Shown piece after piece: positions 39,601-54,600 of a DNA stretch of 64,000 nucleotides (position 1 is the first letter of the stretch; each line of letters opens with the position of its first letter). A program made the position numbers and the translations under genes. The notes beneath the pieces were generated by a model. It did no database searches. It was not told the DNA's origin and saw nothing but the letters and a program-made list of their open reading frames with translations. This stretch comes from Trichobilharzia szidati (Eukaryota; Platyhelminthes; Trematoda; Strigeidida; Schistosomatidae), in NCBI GenBank assembly GCA_944472155.2, contig OX235275.1, forward strand, positions 56,375,228 through 56,439,227, written 5' to 3'.

Positions 39601-42600
39601 ATGACCTGACATCAGTTAGAGAAGCATTGGAAAACCTGGGAGTATTGGACAGCTGTTTCGTCCTCCTAGTTTGGGACCACTCTACAGTACGCTTGAATAT
39701 CTGTCTGATGTACACTAGCGATTGGTTCTATACATGTAGGTAGTTACCTCGGTTCTAGTGGGAATTTGTGACCAGTGAATTACAGCAGGTCGGGTATAAG
39801 GACAAATACTCGCCGCAGATGACATTCGCTAGTGCCAGTCGCTCCATATAGTGAACTGGCTGAAGTTGAAATTCATGGACTGACCATTGGTTTGGGTCCT
39901 AGTGGCCTGATGGTCTACTAGCTCGCCTCGTAGCCATAAGGTCCTGGGTTCGAACCTCAGTGGGTGCGAACTGATGAACAGTCCCAAACTAGGACGAAAC
40001 AGCTATCCAGTACTCCCTGCAAGTTTTCCAATGGTCTTCTAACCAATGTCAGTTGATGATGAAATCCTGAAATCAATCAAGTCCCTGAAAACAAACATTT
40101 GAATATTCTTCAACAGCCAATCAGTGACTTTCTCTTCCTTTCGACTTATCACTGTAATGCAAAACGCCTCATGCTATCTCAATTGAGAAAAAAATAACAA
40201 ACGTTAGAATTTATTTCTATTTTTATGCTAACGAAACCTCAACAAAAGCTTCCCTAAGCTTTCACAAACTGCTACCATTTATTTACAGATGATGAAATAT
40301 TTTCTGACCACTAATATCCCACTGTATATATTGCTAAGCGATGTGATAGAAATTTCAGTGTATTGTTGCAGAGCATGACCATAAAAGCGTAGATCTGTGG
40401 ATATGTCAGGTATTTGACTGCACTTAGTTAGCTGAAGCATCATGTAAGTAGCCTGGAATTCACGCAGAGAACTTTAGGTATGGCATCTAACCCAGAGTCA
40501 AGGAAGTTATGAATCTCCATCGACTGAGATAGTGATGACACTTTAAATAGGTCCGTCCACCACGACCTACCTGCCTTGTAGTGCCATGTCGGCAGTAGTA
40601 TAACTATATCTGAAGCAAACTAAGAGTAGCTAGATCAAGCCATAATACCGTTATATAAGTTCAGTCAGTGACAGTTAGTGTCAGCTGCGTACATTACTAC
40701 AACAGTCTATGGTTAGAGAGTCTAAGTAACATAGCCTAGAATCGGTTCTGCCAAAATACCCATCTCTAAACATTGATTTAATCTTCCTTCCTATAGTACA
40801 GTCTGTTTTTTAATTAAGTTGTCTTCATTCCGTTTTCCCCCTTTCAACTAACTTCTACTTGATACGTAGATAAAAGATTTACGAATTCGGGTCACCTAGC
40901 AGTAATACCTCTATTTTTATTGATTGATTTATTTTATTACTTTGTACCTGGAGTCGGATAAGGCACTTTAAGCTTGAGGTTTGAAGTTTCAGTAGTAATG
41001 GCGTTCGTTTTCTTACCAGATGGGGTTACTAGCCTTAACCACCCAATCTTTCCTCTTTACCCAGCTTGTTATTGGCTAAGCGACATTTAAGAATTCACCA
41101 GAAGGAAGTCGGACTCTAGACCACTGGGATGGTGAAAGAGAAGGAGAGTTCTACTATTAAACGACCGACGCACAAATAATAATGCTGCATTATATATGTA
41201 GATAGTTGACGTCTGTCTAGTGACCTTTCAGATGATGTATGATTAGACATTTGCCAGCAATGACATATTGTGTCGATAATACAATTACTAGAGGAATAGT
41301 TGTTAACATCACCGAAAATATTGTTAATCAGCACAATTAATATACATCAAAATATTTCATTTCAATCAAATCGATACAATATTTTAGTCATACGTATCAC
41401 TTCCAGATATAAAATTTTCATTCCAGACGATGTTATTAATAGTCCTTAATCATAGACTACAGTTGGGGAGTGTCTTCACTCTTCTAAACAGCTTAAATGT
41501 TACTACTCAACAGATGAAGTTGGAAATGAGCCACCCCATATTGTGTAGAGGCAAGTAATACTACCTGCCTACACAAAAATCAGTATGTGAAGCCACGTTT
41601 TTTTTTTTATCCTTCACGTTCCCCGGTGGAACATAGGGCTTCAAGCTAGTGGCTTGAAGTTTCTGTAGCAGTGTTTATTTTACAGGATGGGGTTGCTAGC
41701 CACGTCCACACCCGTAATACACTCAACCGGTGGTTAAAAGTTCAGCTCTTATACCAATGTGCGTCGGTGGCACAGTGGTTAGGACTCTCGCCGACCATGC
41801 ATATGGTCCGTGGTTCGATCCCCTGCCGACGCACATCCGATATCTATGGTCTGCCTGCAAAATTTGGCCTACCGATATCACATGCTGAAAATTCCATACC
41901 TGTACCAAAAAACAGTGTGGAATCAAGCTGTAATAAAAAAAATAGTTCCACAGTCCACAGTTAAATATCATGGTCTCCCTTTCAATCTAATTCTATGTCA
42001 GTTATTACTGAGAACCAAGGGTAAAACACGTTGATGGAAGTTCCACAATACCCTGGACATATTTAATAGCTATAAAACACTTGAAGGATGTTGCGGATTG
42101 TTTGCTTCAAACAGAGATATTTTATAGCCAGACCCTTTATGATACGATACAGTGGGTGAAATTTACTGTCATAATGCAGTTACCCTAATTCTCAAGAAAC
42201 CAACAAAGTGGACAAAAAAATATCATTATTAGTTGCTCTCTGAACGGGCTTTAGTGACTTCGAGACAAAGTGTAAAGTCTTTTGAACACCTTGAGCAGAA
42301 ATATCCAAATGTTAGGCATGTGATTCACTACTGTCAAATGTAAGATGATGCTGCAGGATAGGATTGCCCCGACTCCTAGCTTAGAAATAAGGAGTGAATT
42401 GGTAGATAGTGTTGACCACTTTACTTATTCAGGAAGTTGTAACAGCGTTAAAAGGCTGCTTGCTGACAAAATCTCAGCACGGAAACAAAAGGCTCATGTA
42501 GCGTTTTCCAACTCAAGTCACCTCTGGTGCAGACATGATATCCGGCTGACTATCGATCAAAGCACGTGTGTGTACTGCGCAGCAGTTCTCGCTGTACTTC

Positions 42601-45600
42601 TTTATGGCTGTGAGACGTCGCCATGGGGGGTAAAAGATATGAAAAGCTTAGCTCTCTTTGACCAAAGATGTTTGCTTCACTGAGTAAAGTATTAAGGTGA
42701 GGCAAAGAGTCACTCAGCATCAACAACAAAATTCAGATTTTCAATACAAACATCAAGTCAGTCACTTCTTCTGTACGGATCAGAAACTTGGCGGGTCACA
42801 AAGAATATTTCCAACAGGTTGCAGACCTCTATCAACAGCTGTCTTCGCCATGTACTCAAGATCAGATGGCCGGAAAGAACAAGAACCAACAAGAAACTAT
42901 GGGAACAAACAAAACAAGAACCAATCACCCAACAAATATGCAGGAGAAAGTGGAGATGATGGGTTGGACACTCGCTGAGGAGGCTGCTGGGTGACATCGC
43001 GAGTCAGTCCATTGCTCGAGTGGAACCCGAAAGGGAAGCGGCGAATGGGACGTCGAAGGGTGACATGAAGGAGATCGTGTGAAGAGGAGTTGAAACAGTA
43101 TGGACTAACATGGATGCAAGTGAAAAGTACAGCAGAAGACAGAAGCAAGTGGAGACGTGCAGTTGAAGCCCTATGTTCCACTAGGAACCCAAGGGAACCA
43201 TATAATAATAATAATATAAAGAGTGTTAGGTGAGGAGAGTAAGCCAATCGAGGAAGTTGTGAAGCTTTGTCGACCTATTATGCCTGGTATACGTGTTATG
43301 CAGGTTTAACCATCTCCTGTCTCGATGAGCAATGGTATCTGATATAAGACTAGGTTGCAAAAGAGTTACGGGTGGTCAAACCAAAACCTATCATCAGTCT
43401 ATGTAGTCTTTGACAGCTTTTTTGAGACGTATAGGGAGGTGTAGTCTGCCTGGTTGGGGTCATCAGGATTCTTGGAGTCAACAGATGGAGAATATTGGTG
43501 ATGATATGGCTCAAAATCGTTCTCATTAGCGCATATCTGTTCAGTCTTTGTTATCTTCTATCTCCACTAAATCCATCTACACACTTCTGCTCGTGATAGT
43601 GGAGTATGGCAGTTTGAAATGGTGTACTTCTGTGTAAAGTTCTACGTTGGAACTCAGTCAGACAGGCAGTCAGTCAGCTGTATTTACTACTACATGCATT
43701 TTGATTTCATGTTTTGGGTTAAACCAATACTCTAAAATAGGGTAAACATATATATATATATATGGGCTGAAACAGATATGCTACAAGATTAGATAACTTA
43801 CAGCAATTTTGGTAGTTGGTGACAGGCAGTAGAATCCAAAGTTGTGCATTTCATCCCAGCTGGATGTACCTCCGCATTCCCCAGTCAGTGTGATAGTGTT
43901 CCTCTCACTGAAGCCCAAACCCAGTACCCGCAGTTTCAAATGCCAAAAGCGTCATTCCCTTAACGAAAGGCACTTAAGCGGCAACAGCCATCTCTTGAGT
44001 GATAGGTATCTTTTATTACTGAATTCACAATTTGGATTTCCCTGTTGATTAGTTGGATCGAAATGTTCGATCTCTGTTGAAATGCCACGCTGGGGAATGC
44101 AGGTGCATCCAGATGATGACGAGTCCCGAATGGGATGAAATGTTCATCCTAGATTCTACCGGTAGTCACTAACCACCAAAATTACTTTAGGTTAAATCAT
44201 TAGACATCGTCGAAGTATCCGTAGAAGGAGAGACGACATGTCAATCTGAGGCCCGAACACTTCAATTCAATCAATCAAAGGGGAAAGTCCAAAATCAAAT
44301 TAAATGATTCTTATTACTGACTGACTGACTGGCTTCAGCATAGAACGCCGCACCGATGTGCAGCAGTGCGACTCGCCACACTCCCTCTTTGTAGCCCACA
44401 AAACAAGAGAAGAAAGTAAAAGAAATGCAAAATAAGAACAATAAACAGAGATATGAGGCAAAAAGAATAGTAATACCGAAGAACAATATAGTTTTATTAT
44501 TAGGTATTATAAGTCACAAAGAGGGGATGCATCTGCACCAGCTATTGAGAACGAGGATATTGAGCCATATCACCAATTGTCTCCAGTTTTCATTGGTTTT
44601 TATCATCCCGGGGACCCCAACTAGTCAGGAAGTCTACACCTCCCTATGTGACTGGCTGGCTGGCTTAAACTAATTGTTGTGGATTTCATTGATTGATGAA
44701 GCCATGTTTTAGTTTGATCACCTCTGGCTCTGTTCCAACCTGACCCTATGTCATCTAAGATTTCCCATTGTCCAGGAAGGCGATAGCTAGGCGTGTGTAA
44801 CACATGTACAAGCCATCTCGACCGATGTAGTTTGACAACCTCGTCGATTGATTTCCCCTCCTTGCCTAGCACTCACTCAACCGATGCCTAACCTCAATAT
44901 TGCTCACCTTATTATACCACCACTTGACACGGCAAATAGAACACAGTCACCTATAATCAAAAACAGCTAGCCGCCCTTTTCATGTCCCCTAGTTTTAATG
45001 ACCATGTCTCACAGCCAGCCATAAAGGAAGACAGAGAGAACTGCCGCTATGCAGTAAGACACGCCCTTCATTAATTCTTATAAAATCTCCTTGAGAAAGC
45101 AAAAGGCATTGTTACAAAATTAGATAACTTACACTTTAAATTTTCAATTAAACCGTCTGTCACCTTCTTTAAACGATTATGATGTACAGTTAATTGACGT
45201 AATTGTGGTGGTAGCTTCGACGGTAGACTAGTCAATGCATTCTTGGATAAATCCTGTAGAAGAAATTAAAACATTAGGAAGAAACAAGAAAGAATTTATA
45301 GCTTGATTAAATCAATAAATGTTAGTGAAGTGAAGTGCAGTGAAGAGAAAACAAATACATAGGCACTACTGTTCATATATTTATTACCTCTAAGATTTCA
45401 TGAAATAGAAAAGATGCATGCGAAAAAATCAATTCATTATATGTTATTATTATTATTCCCGTGGATCCCGAGTGGAATATAGGGCTTGAGAAGTGCATCT
45501 CCATTCCATTCTGTCCTCTGCCACTAAGCTTCCATTTTATCTCCTCCATGCCACTCTCGAAGTGACGCCCAAACTTGCCGTTTCCAACTCAGGTTCCACA

Positions 45601-48600
45601 TGAGGGCCTGGAGTGTGATATAGTAGTGAGAGCTGTCTGTTAGCCAAAATTGGTAGACACCAATTGACGTCAGTCTTTACGTCCCAAATCTTGGTCATGC
45701 GAACAACAAACCAGGACAAAGACTAACCTTGAGGAACTCAACAACCAATCACAGCAGACTTAACGTGGGCGGATACGATTTGCAGATTTATATAACCGGA
45801 CTGTCTAAGAAACGGCAACAAAGAGATGACAGAATAACCTTCAGCAAGAAAACAACCAATCAGAAGACATTGCTTCTCTGCTAATAATAACGCTAATAAT
45901 AATGTACATTAAAATCTATAAATATCTGTTGATTTCCTCAATAAACAGTCTGTTGCCCGGCCCTTGTCTTCTGTCGTTACAATATTACTCAACAGTGTCC
46001 TCAGTGTATGTTCTAATACATTCCTACTTTCCTCTGCGTAACTGTTGGACGACAAGTTCTTGGTTGTTTCCTTCCCAGAGTTACTTGTTGCTAATTCCTT
46101 CTGGCCATCTAATCTTCAGTATAGAGTTAGCGTTGGCAGGTGTTAATAAGAGTTTGGAGTAGCCTATCGGAAATCCTTTTCGTGATCCGCACGTTAAGTC
46201 TTTGAACCATTTATATATAAGAGCACTAACTTGACATTAGTGTGAAAAAATCGGAATCTTGTACCTTATGTAGTCGTGTCCTGGTTGAATTCGACATCAT
46301 TTTTACCAATATCTAGCTCAAGTATGTCAAGAAGATGACTTCACTTGCATTTCTTTCACTGATATTGATTAATGCTTGTTGTTATACCTGGTCAATTATC
46401 TTCATCACCTCTGTTATATATGTGGTGAGAGCTGGCTGCTAGCCAAAGTTGGTAGACAGTAATTGACGTCAATGTTTATGTCCCCAATATTGGTGGTGAG
46501 AAAATGAGAACAAAGGCTTTGCGTAGGCGGGTACAGTCAGCATATGGATGATCTGACACAGCCACAAAGAGATGCAAGGTTAACTTTCTGTGAGAAACAA
46601 GCAATCAAAAGACTGTATTTTCTACAATAATGTACATTAAAATCTATAAATATGTGTTGATTTTCCTTAATAAACGATCCGTTGCCTGGCTCTTGTATTC
46701 TGCCGTTACATATACATTACGAAGATATAGGCCTTTAGTCGTGCACCCGAAGCAGTCGATGGATCCTTCTCATTTATATGTGTCCACACACGTACATCTA
46801 CACTGATAAAATGCTGTGTGAGGATTTCAAGAACAACATAAATTTCGTTCTCTCCAGAGAAAGAGTTTGACTGCATAGTATATTCCATAGCTTATGAATA
46901 ATCTTCATCTAGACATTCATGAAAACAAAACACATATCAAAAGTCAATCTGAATGAAGAGCATTCTTTGCAATAATTTCTCCTCTTCAAGTTCTTACAAT
47001 TATAAATAAAATAGAATATTTGTTGTCGTTATAATAATGATAGTCAGTTATGCGGTGGGTACATTTTTTATACGTAGAATAACACATTAGTAGTTATGGA
47101 GTGTCAAAGTAAATAGTCGTATTTGTGTGTGACAAAAGTGCTCTGGGCTGAAATGGATTTCAAAATATTTCAGTGAAATGGGAGACACATCCAGACGCTG
47201 TTCCTACCGAGGCCAAACTTGCATTGATGATTCTTCTTCTCACCAAGAGTGTTTCTTCCCCTTAAGGCTCTTGGTTTTTTTTACTTTCTTTTCTTATTAT
47301 TATAATTATTATTATTATTCATCATAATTTATACTATCGAATTCCCCATTTAAACTATCCGGACTTATTATTAGTTGATATTATCACTTTTATCAATATA
47401 TGCCTCCACCTGTTTCATTGCACATAATCGTTATTTCATTATGAACCTCTGATTGCAATCTTACCACCTGTCTGCTCTTTAATATATACCATTTTGTACT
47501 AGTCACTCAATCACCTGACAACTTTTATAACCTTGAAGTGACTAGTCAATTTTTTCCTACCACACACTCTACAAATCTATTATGAAAACTAATCACCACC
47601 ACCATTGTCTCCCAGTGGGTGCGTACTGCCGATGATTCCCAAACTAGGACGAAACAGCTGTTCAGTACTCCCTGGCTGGTTTTCAATGGTTCTCTAACTG
47701 ATATCAATAATCCCTCGTCAAACTCGTAAAAACAAATCTAATCCTTACAAACCAACTAAAGAAAATATTTTGTAATCGATTCCAGTCTAGCATGTTTGTC
47801 ACACAAATAAATACTATTTACTTTGACACACCATAACTACTAATCTGTTATTCTATGTATAAAAAATATATACATCGCATAAATGGCTATCGTTGTTGTA
47901 ACAACAATAAATATTCTATTTTATTCATAATTGTGATAACCTGAAGAGGAGAACTCCATTATGGATAAGATTTTATTTTGATAAATCACACAGTGCTGTT
48001 GTACAGTAATATTAACTAATGACCATGTTTCGAGCACAAACTATTACTGCTCATAATCATATCAAGTTACTCACTCACACAACTTTTCCCTTCATTTATA
48101 TACATGTATGGAATTGACTAGATATTTGAATAAAAATCAATATGGGATAATGTACATTCAGAGATAATAATATGTCTTATTGGTCAATTACAATCACATG
48201 GCAAATAAGACGAGTGTTTTTATAGTAAAAATAAGTAACTTGTTAGAATGTTGTGATTCACTTGAATTGAAATAGAATTTTGAGATTATTTATTATCCTC
48301 TTCTGATTTCACTGACTGGTGGTAATAATATCTTCCATACATATCTCTGGTATTTGCATTGAGTCATTTCGGTTGCATGTGTTGGGTGTAGACTCAATGA
48401 ACCAGGCAGGATTCAGTAATCAGTCACCTCTCTCTCCACCTACATAGATTACTTCGTAGAATCTTAACCCTCTCCCACCCTATTGTGTGGTGGTGTGTTA
48501 TTGCATGTAGTGCAATTGCTGAGCTTTTTTCTAAATTATTTATCTTCTCGGAGTCAACTATTCTTACCTTGGCTAAATTCTTATGTCCCGACAATCTGAT

Positions 48601-51600
48601 TACCACCGATCTACTAGTTTGACCTATATAGTTCACCTCACAGTTATTGCAAGGTATTTTGTAAATTATATTATTTTGTTTAATTGCGTCCATTGGGTCT
48701 TTCAACCTACAGAGCTTGTCCTACCTGAGTGAGTTTAGAGGTTTGAATGCCACCCTAATTCCTGCTTTATTTAGAATCCTACGTAGGGTCTCAGATGTCC
48801 CCTCCTTATATGGTATAACAGTAGATGACTTATATTCTCTCTTATTTATGTTATCATGACTAGTTCCATAATTATTTTTATTTGGCTTTTTTCGATATTC
48901 CTAATGAATTTTATGGGATAGTTATTGAACACTAACGCCTCTTCTATCTGTTTTATTTCATCATGTAGGTCTTTTCTTGTGCTCGGTTTGTCAAACACTT
49001 AACTAAGCCTGCCTTCAGAGACAGATAACGGATGAGATGAATTGAAGTTTAAATATCTCTAAGAAGGTGTAGCAATGGGATCCCCAATATCCCCGATCGT
49101 AGCAGACATATTTATGGACAGGTGGGAAAATTTGACCCTTTTATACGTTTAACCCTACTCCAAAAATATGGTGGAGATATGTGGATGACACTTTCTATTT
49201 CAATTCAAGCAAATCACAATATTCTAACAAGTTACTTATCATGACTATGATAACACTCGTCTTATTTCCCATCTCATTGTATTTGATTGATAACACTCAT
49301 ATTATTATCTCTGAATGTACTTTATCCTATATTGATTTTTATTCAAATATCTAGTCAATTCCATACATATATATAAATGAAGCAAGAAAGTTGTGTGAGT
49401 AGTGTCTTGATATGATTATGAACAGCAATAGTTTGTGCTCGAAACATGGTCATCAGTTAATATTACTGTGTAACACTGTGTGATTTATCAAAATAAAATC
49501 TTATCCATAATGGAGTTATACTCTACCACTACAGTGCCCAAGTTTTATACTTATATCAATAATACTGAAGAGGAGAAATTATTGAAAAGAATGCTCTTCA
49601 TTCAGATTGACTTTTAATTCATGGGATATGAGAATATTTCACACTATTAAATCTTGCAGCGTCGGTGGCATAGTGGTTAGGACGCTCGCCGACCATGCCC
49701 ATGGCCCGGGGTTCGATCCTCGGCCGACGCACTCCTTTACCTCGCTAAGCCAGAAATAATGTTGGTGAAGAGGAAAGGTTGGGCATGGGACTAGCAACCC
49801 CATCCTGTAAGATAAACACTGCTACAGAAACTTCAACCCACTAGCTTGGAGTCCTATGTTCCACTGGGGAACGTGAAGGAAAAAAAAAATTAAATCTTAC
49901 AAAATACGTAGTTCAGCGAAGAGTCTCTTCTCCCCGGCGAATTCATTCACTTAGCTAGCTGTACAATCGCGGTTAATATATATATACTTATTTTTGTATA
50001 TGCGTGTACATTAGGTTTGTCCGATAGGAATAAAAATAAGTTAGGATTATTGTCGTGAAGACATTTCAAAAGTGTGATGAGTAATCAAATTGTAACTAGA
50101 GGTGGTGGGGTGATGTGTTATCTAAAAACACAGTTATTAATGTTAGTTAATCAACACATAAAAGAAGTTGAATAAGCGTAATACAGTTACGTAATAAGAT
50201 GAATAGTTTAATGAATGAGTTGTGATCACATTACACACAGAAACAAAAGAAAATATGAAATTCTGTAAGAGTTCTAAAAATTACAAATGTTATAAGGAGT
50301 TAGAAGAAAAAAACAAGTTCCCAAACATCAAGTCAGTAGAAGTCAACACGATTGTTACAATGATAGTAGAAGTGGTTGGATGATTTTCTTTTGTATGTAT
50401 AACTCTGGTTTTTCCAACTGAATGGCTAAGGCTTCATTGCAGTACAAAGGAGAAGAAAGCGTATTGCCTTTGGTAGTTTATTCTTCACTTTGTAGATCAT
50501 TTAAAAAGATATCACCTTGATATGATTATGAGCAATAAATTGTGTTCGAAGCGTCATCAGTAAACATTACTGTATAACACTGTGTGACTTTATCAAAATA
50601 AAATTTTATCCTTAATGGAATTTTAAAAGAGGCGTTTGTTGAGATGGAATGACCAGTGTTGTTTGATGAGATGTTCGATTATCGCACTCCTTATACAGCC
50701 ACTATTACCTTTTGCAGGCATGCACGATAGTGTTCTTGAACCCTTTTGGACAGGATACACGTCGAACGACCGATGTACCTAGCTTCACAGCAACAGATGA
50801 ACTGGATAATATGCACATAAAAGTGGTCAGATGCGAGATCTTGTCCTTAAGGTTTCTGCAGATCAATGGACGACTGGAGAACACTACTCTTAGCGTTGCT
50901 GCAAAGAATGTTCTTTTCAAAGATGCTGAAATTCTTCTCTTGAGGATATCGCAAGCTAAGTTTCCCTTAAAATCCAAATTCATGTAAAGTATCTTTTTTG
51001 AAACAAGTGATGTATGTTCCTCTGGACCTTTGGTTTAATATTCTTGTCGACGAATCTTAGCAGGTATCCATTTTGAGTGAAGGTTTCTCTCATGAGATCC
51101 AGGGCATCAGGACTGTAGATGCGTCGAATCCGAGTTGCAAGAGATTTAATCAGATTTCGTTTCCACTCAATAGGTACCCAACTGTAGAAATTTATTAGTT
51201 GATCGTTCTTAGTGGGTTTTCTATAGATTAACGTTTTTAAGGTTACATTTTGATTACTTATCACATTTTTGAGATGTCTTGACAACAATAACCCTATCGG
51301 ACAAACCTAATGTACACAGATATACTAAAGTACGTATATGTAATAATCGCGATTGTACAGTAACGAATTCGCTGCTGAAAAGAGACTCTTCGCTAAATTC
51401 GATAGGTTGCCATTCCGAGTCCTTTATTCAATGATCAGACTTTGATGATTACCTATGAATGGTAAAAAGTTATGTGGAAATCGCCATTCTTTTGAGGCCG
51501 GCAGAAAAGGTGGAACCTTTCATTTGGCGGCACTTCTAAAGCGTTGAGTGAATTTTAAGGGATATTCATTATTTTACTGAGGTTTCGCACTTATTCCTGC

Positions 51601-54600
51601 TACTATTTTGTCACATGGCCTTGGATAGGATAAGCAATAATAAAACTCTCCAATGTAGCGAACTACCCAAACATCTATTGCTAAACAAATATGCCGAAGA
51701 AAATGGAGATGGTATTCAAACGTTGGTTTGCAGGGATTTGATGGGTTACAGGATTTCAGCATGAGATGATCACTGATCAAGGCACTCAACTCGAACTCAT
51801 GTAGCCAGGTGAGAGCTTACCGCGAGTTTTCATCTGAATTGGTGACAACTAGTGTCGTCCATCTGGGATGTCCACTATCCTCATTTCTATTCAATTTCAT
51901 CATAGATGTACTAATGGATTTAACTCTAACTGACTTCAGCGACTCAGGGATTGACTTGCTACCATCATGGAATAATCTCGTCGACTTAGAATATGCAGAT
52001 GATATAGTCCTTCTAGGCGAGGACACTGACAAAATGTAGAGTCTTCTGAACACCTTGAGGAGCAGCAGCCGTCGAGTGTTTGGGATGCGATTCGCTCCCG
52101 CTGTCAAATGTAAGATGATGTTACAGGACTGGACTACACTGACTCCTAGATTAGAAATAGTAAGTGAAGTGGTAGAGCACGTTGACCGCTTCACTTATTT
52201 GGGAAGTTGCATCAGCCAGCCCCAACGGGTTGATCTCTGACGAAATCTCAGTACGAATACAGAGGGCTAGTTTCGCATATGCCAGTTTACGCCGTCTATG
52301 GCGTAGACGTGATATCCAGCTATCGATCAAAGGGCGTGTGTACTGCTCATCAGTCCACTCCGTCTTCCTTTATCGCTGCGAGACCTGGCCACTGAGAGTG
52401 GAAGACATGAAAAGATAAGTTGTCTTTGATCATAAGGTGCCTGCGTTCTATCTCCCGTGTGAAGTGGTATAATAAGGTGAGCAATATTGAAGTTAGTCAT
52501 CGAGTGCTGGGTAAGGAGGGGAAATCAATCGACGAGGCTGTGAAATTACATCGACTGAGATGGTTAGGACATGTGTTACGTGTGCCCAGTCATCGCCTTC
52601 CTCGACAATCGGCAATGTTAGCTGATATAGGGTCAGACTGGAAAAGAGCTAGCGGTGGTCAAACCAAAACATGGCACCAGTCAATGAAATCTACAACAGT
52701 TAGTCTAGGCCACGTAGGAAGGTGTAAACTTCCTGACTGGTTGGGGTCCTCGGGACGGTAAAAACCAATGGTTGGAAACAATTAGTCACATGGCTCAAAA
52801 TCGTTCTCAATGGCTGGCGCAGGTGCATTCACTCCTTGTGACTTATGATTTCCAATGAAACTATATTGTTCTTCGTTATTACTATTCCTTTGTCTCACAC
52901 CTCTGTTTACTGTCTATACTATGCATTTCTTCTACTTCCTTCTCCTGCTTGTTGTTCTACATGGAGTGTGGCGATTTGAACTGCCGCACATTGGTGCAAA
53001 GTTCGAAAACAGACAGACAGACAGACAGCATGAGATGACATCGGTTAGAGAACCACTGGAAAAACTATGAGTAGTGGAAAGCTGTTTCGTCCCCCTAGTT
53101 TGGGACTCTTCAATAGTAGGGTTCAGACTGAGGACCTTCCGATCGCAAGGCCAGCTCGTAGACCCAGGTTCAAACCCCACTGGGAACGTACTGCTGAAGC
53201 AGAGTCCCAAACTAAGACGAAACAGATGTTCATTACTCCCAGTTGGTTTTCCAATGGTTCTCTAACCGATGTCAGCTCATGATACAATCCTATAATCGAA
53301 ATAGAGAAGGGTTGGAAATTCTCTGAGAAAACCGTTGAGTGACATTAAGCACAACGAATAACCTCGAGTGGAAGCTGAATGAGAAACAAAGAGTCGGGTG
53401 TCAATTTATGCGGGTGACATCGAGGAGATTGTACGAGAAGGAGATGAGAGGTTATTGTGGCAATTGTGGAGCTGGCTAAAAACGACTGAAGGGAACAGGA
53501 TGAATTGAAGCTGCGCTGATGAAGAAGTATGAAAACCTCTCATGTGAAATAAACAAAATAAAAGGATAGATTACGAAACTCAGTTAAGCAATCTTATGTA
53601 ATGCAAAAATAAACAAACATTAAGCGGTGATGAATATCACTCAGAAATGATTATCATTAAAACTGTTAACCCTTGGAAACAAGAAGCCATTTATTAAATC
53701 CCTTTTTAATACCGTGGCCTTAAACCTTCTGTTCTTTAACTTGTACGATAATTTGATATGCAATCAATCCATATTCATTCAGGATTTCCCCACTCTGTTC
53801 TTCTTCTTCTTTCCTTCTAAATCTCTACCTCTTATGAACAATATTCCTATTTTCATGCGCTTATAGTTTTAATGATAGTTATATTCCTGAGCGGTGTTCA
53901 CCGCTTAGTGTTTGTTGGATTACATAACACAACATCACTAAATTTCAAAATTTATCCATTTATTTTCTCCGAAGATGTAGTTTCATAAGGCTTGCTATCA
54001 AATGATTAAGAATATGGCGCATGACCTTTTTGGAAAACTATTTAACTATAAAGCTTTGACCTATGTTGTGTGTATTGATGTATTGAACATTATTCAGTCA
54101 ACAGTGTAGGTTCATAGACTAAAAGCAGTCAGATGGTTCGAGGCAATCGGCAGCGAGCCCCACCTGACATAGATTACGTGCTAGTTGGCGCTCACCAGTC
54201 AGCAAGCCGCATGTGCAACATTGGAGGAACTCATGTCTCTTCTGAGACTCGAACCCGCATCACCTAGTGACGCAGTCAGAGACGATACCACTGGGCTATT
54301 CGAGTCAAGGATTGACCTCCTGTGGTACTGTGTTGGATACTTGCATACCCTAGTAACTAGTGTAATCTGCCTAGTCCTTTCTTGCCTCCAACCATCTAAT
54401 ATCAATAATATACAGCGAATTGTAACGTAATGGAGAGCCATCTAGTGGCATGGTGGCCACATTGAAAACTTGACTGACTGATAGAATTCAGTCTGCACCA
54501 AAGAAACGACTAGATACACACATTACACTAGTTACTAGCCAGTGTCCAATCAAAGTACTAAAAACAATGTTTAACTAACTATTCTGAAATACAATTGATA

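Noticed and set aside
45622..46710. Two same-strand LTRs 440 bp apart read as a complete small LTR retrotransposon.
   Set aside because: They belong to different length subfamilies and have separate 4-bp duplications (ATAT and TATA). The spacer contains LINE A debris.
49437..49460. CTGATGA on the complement of the PLE P1 terminal repeats, as PLE terminal repeats can carry hammerheads.
   Set aside because: No GAAA box or stem II partner on the same strand; the nearby GAAAC is on the other strand.
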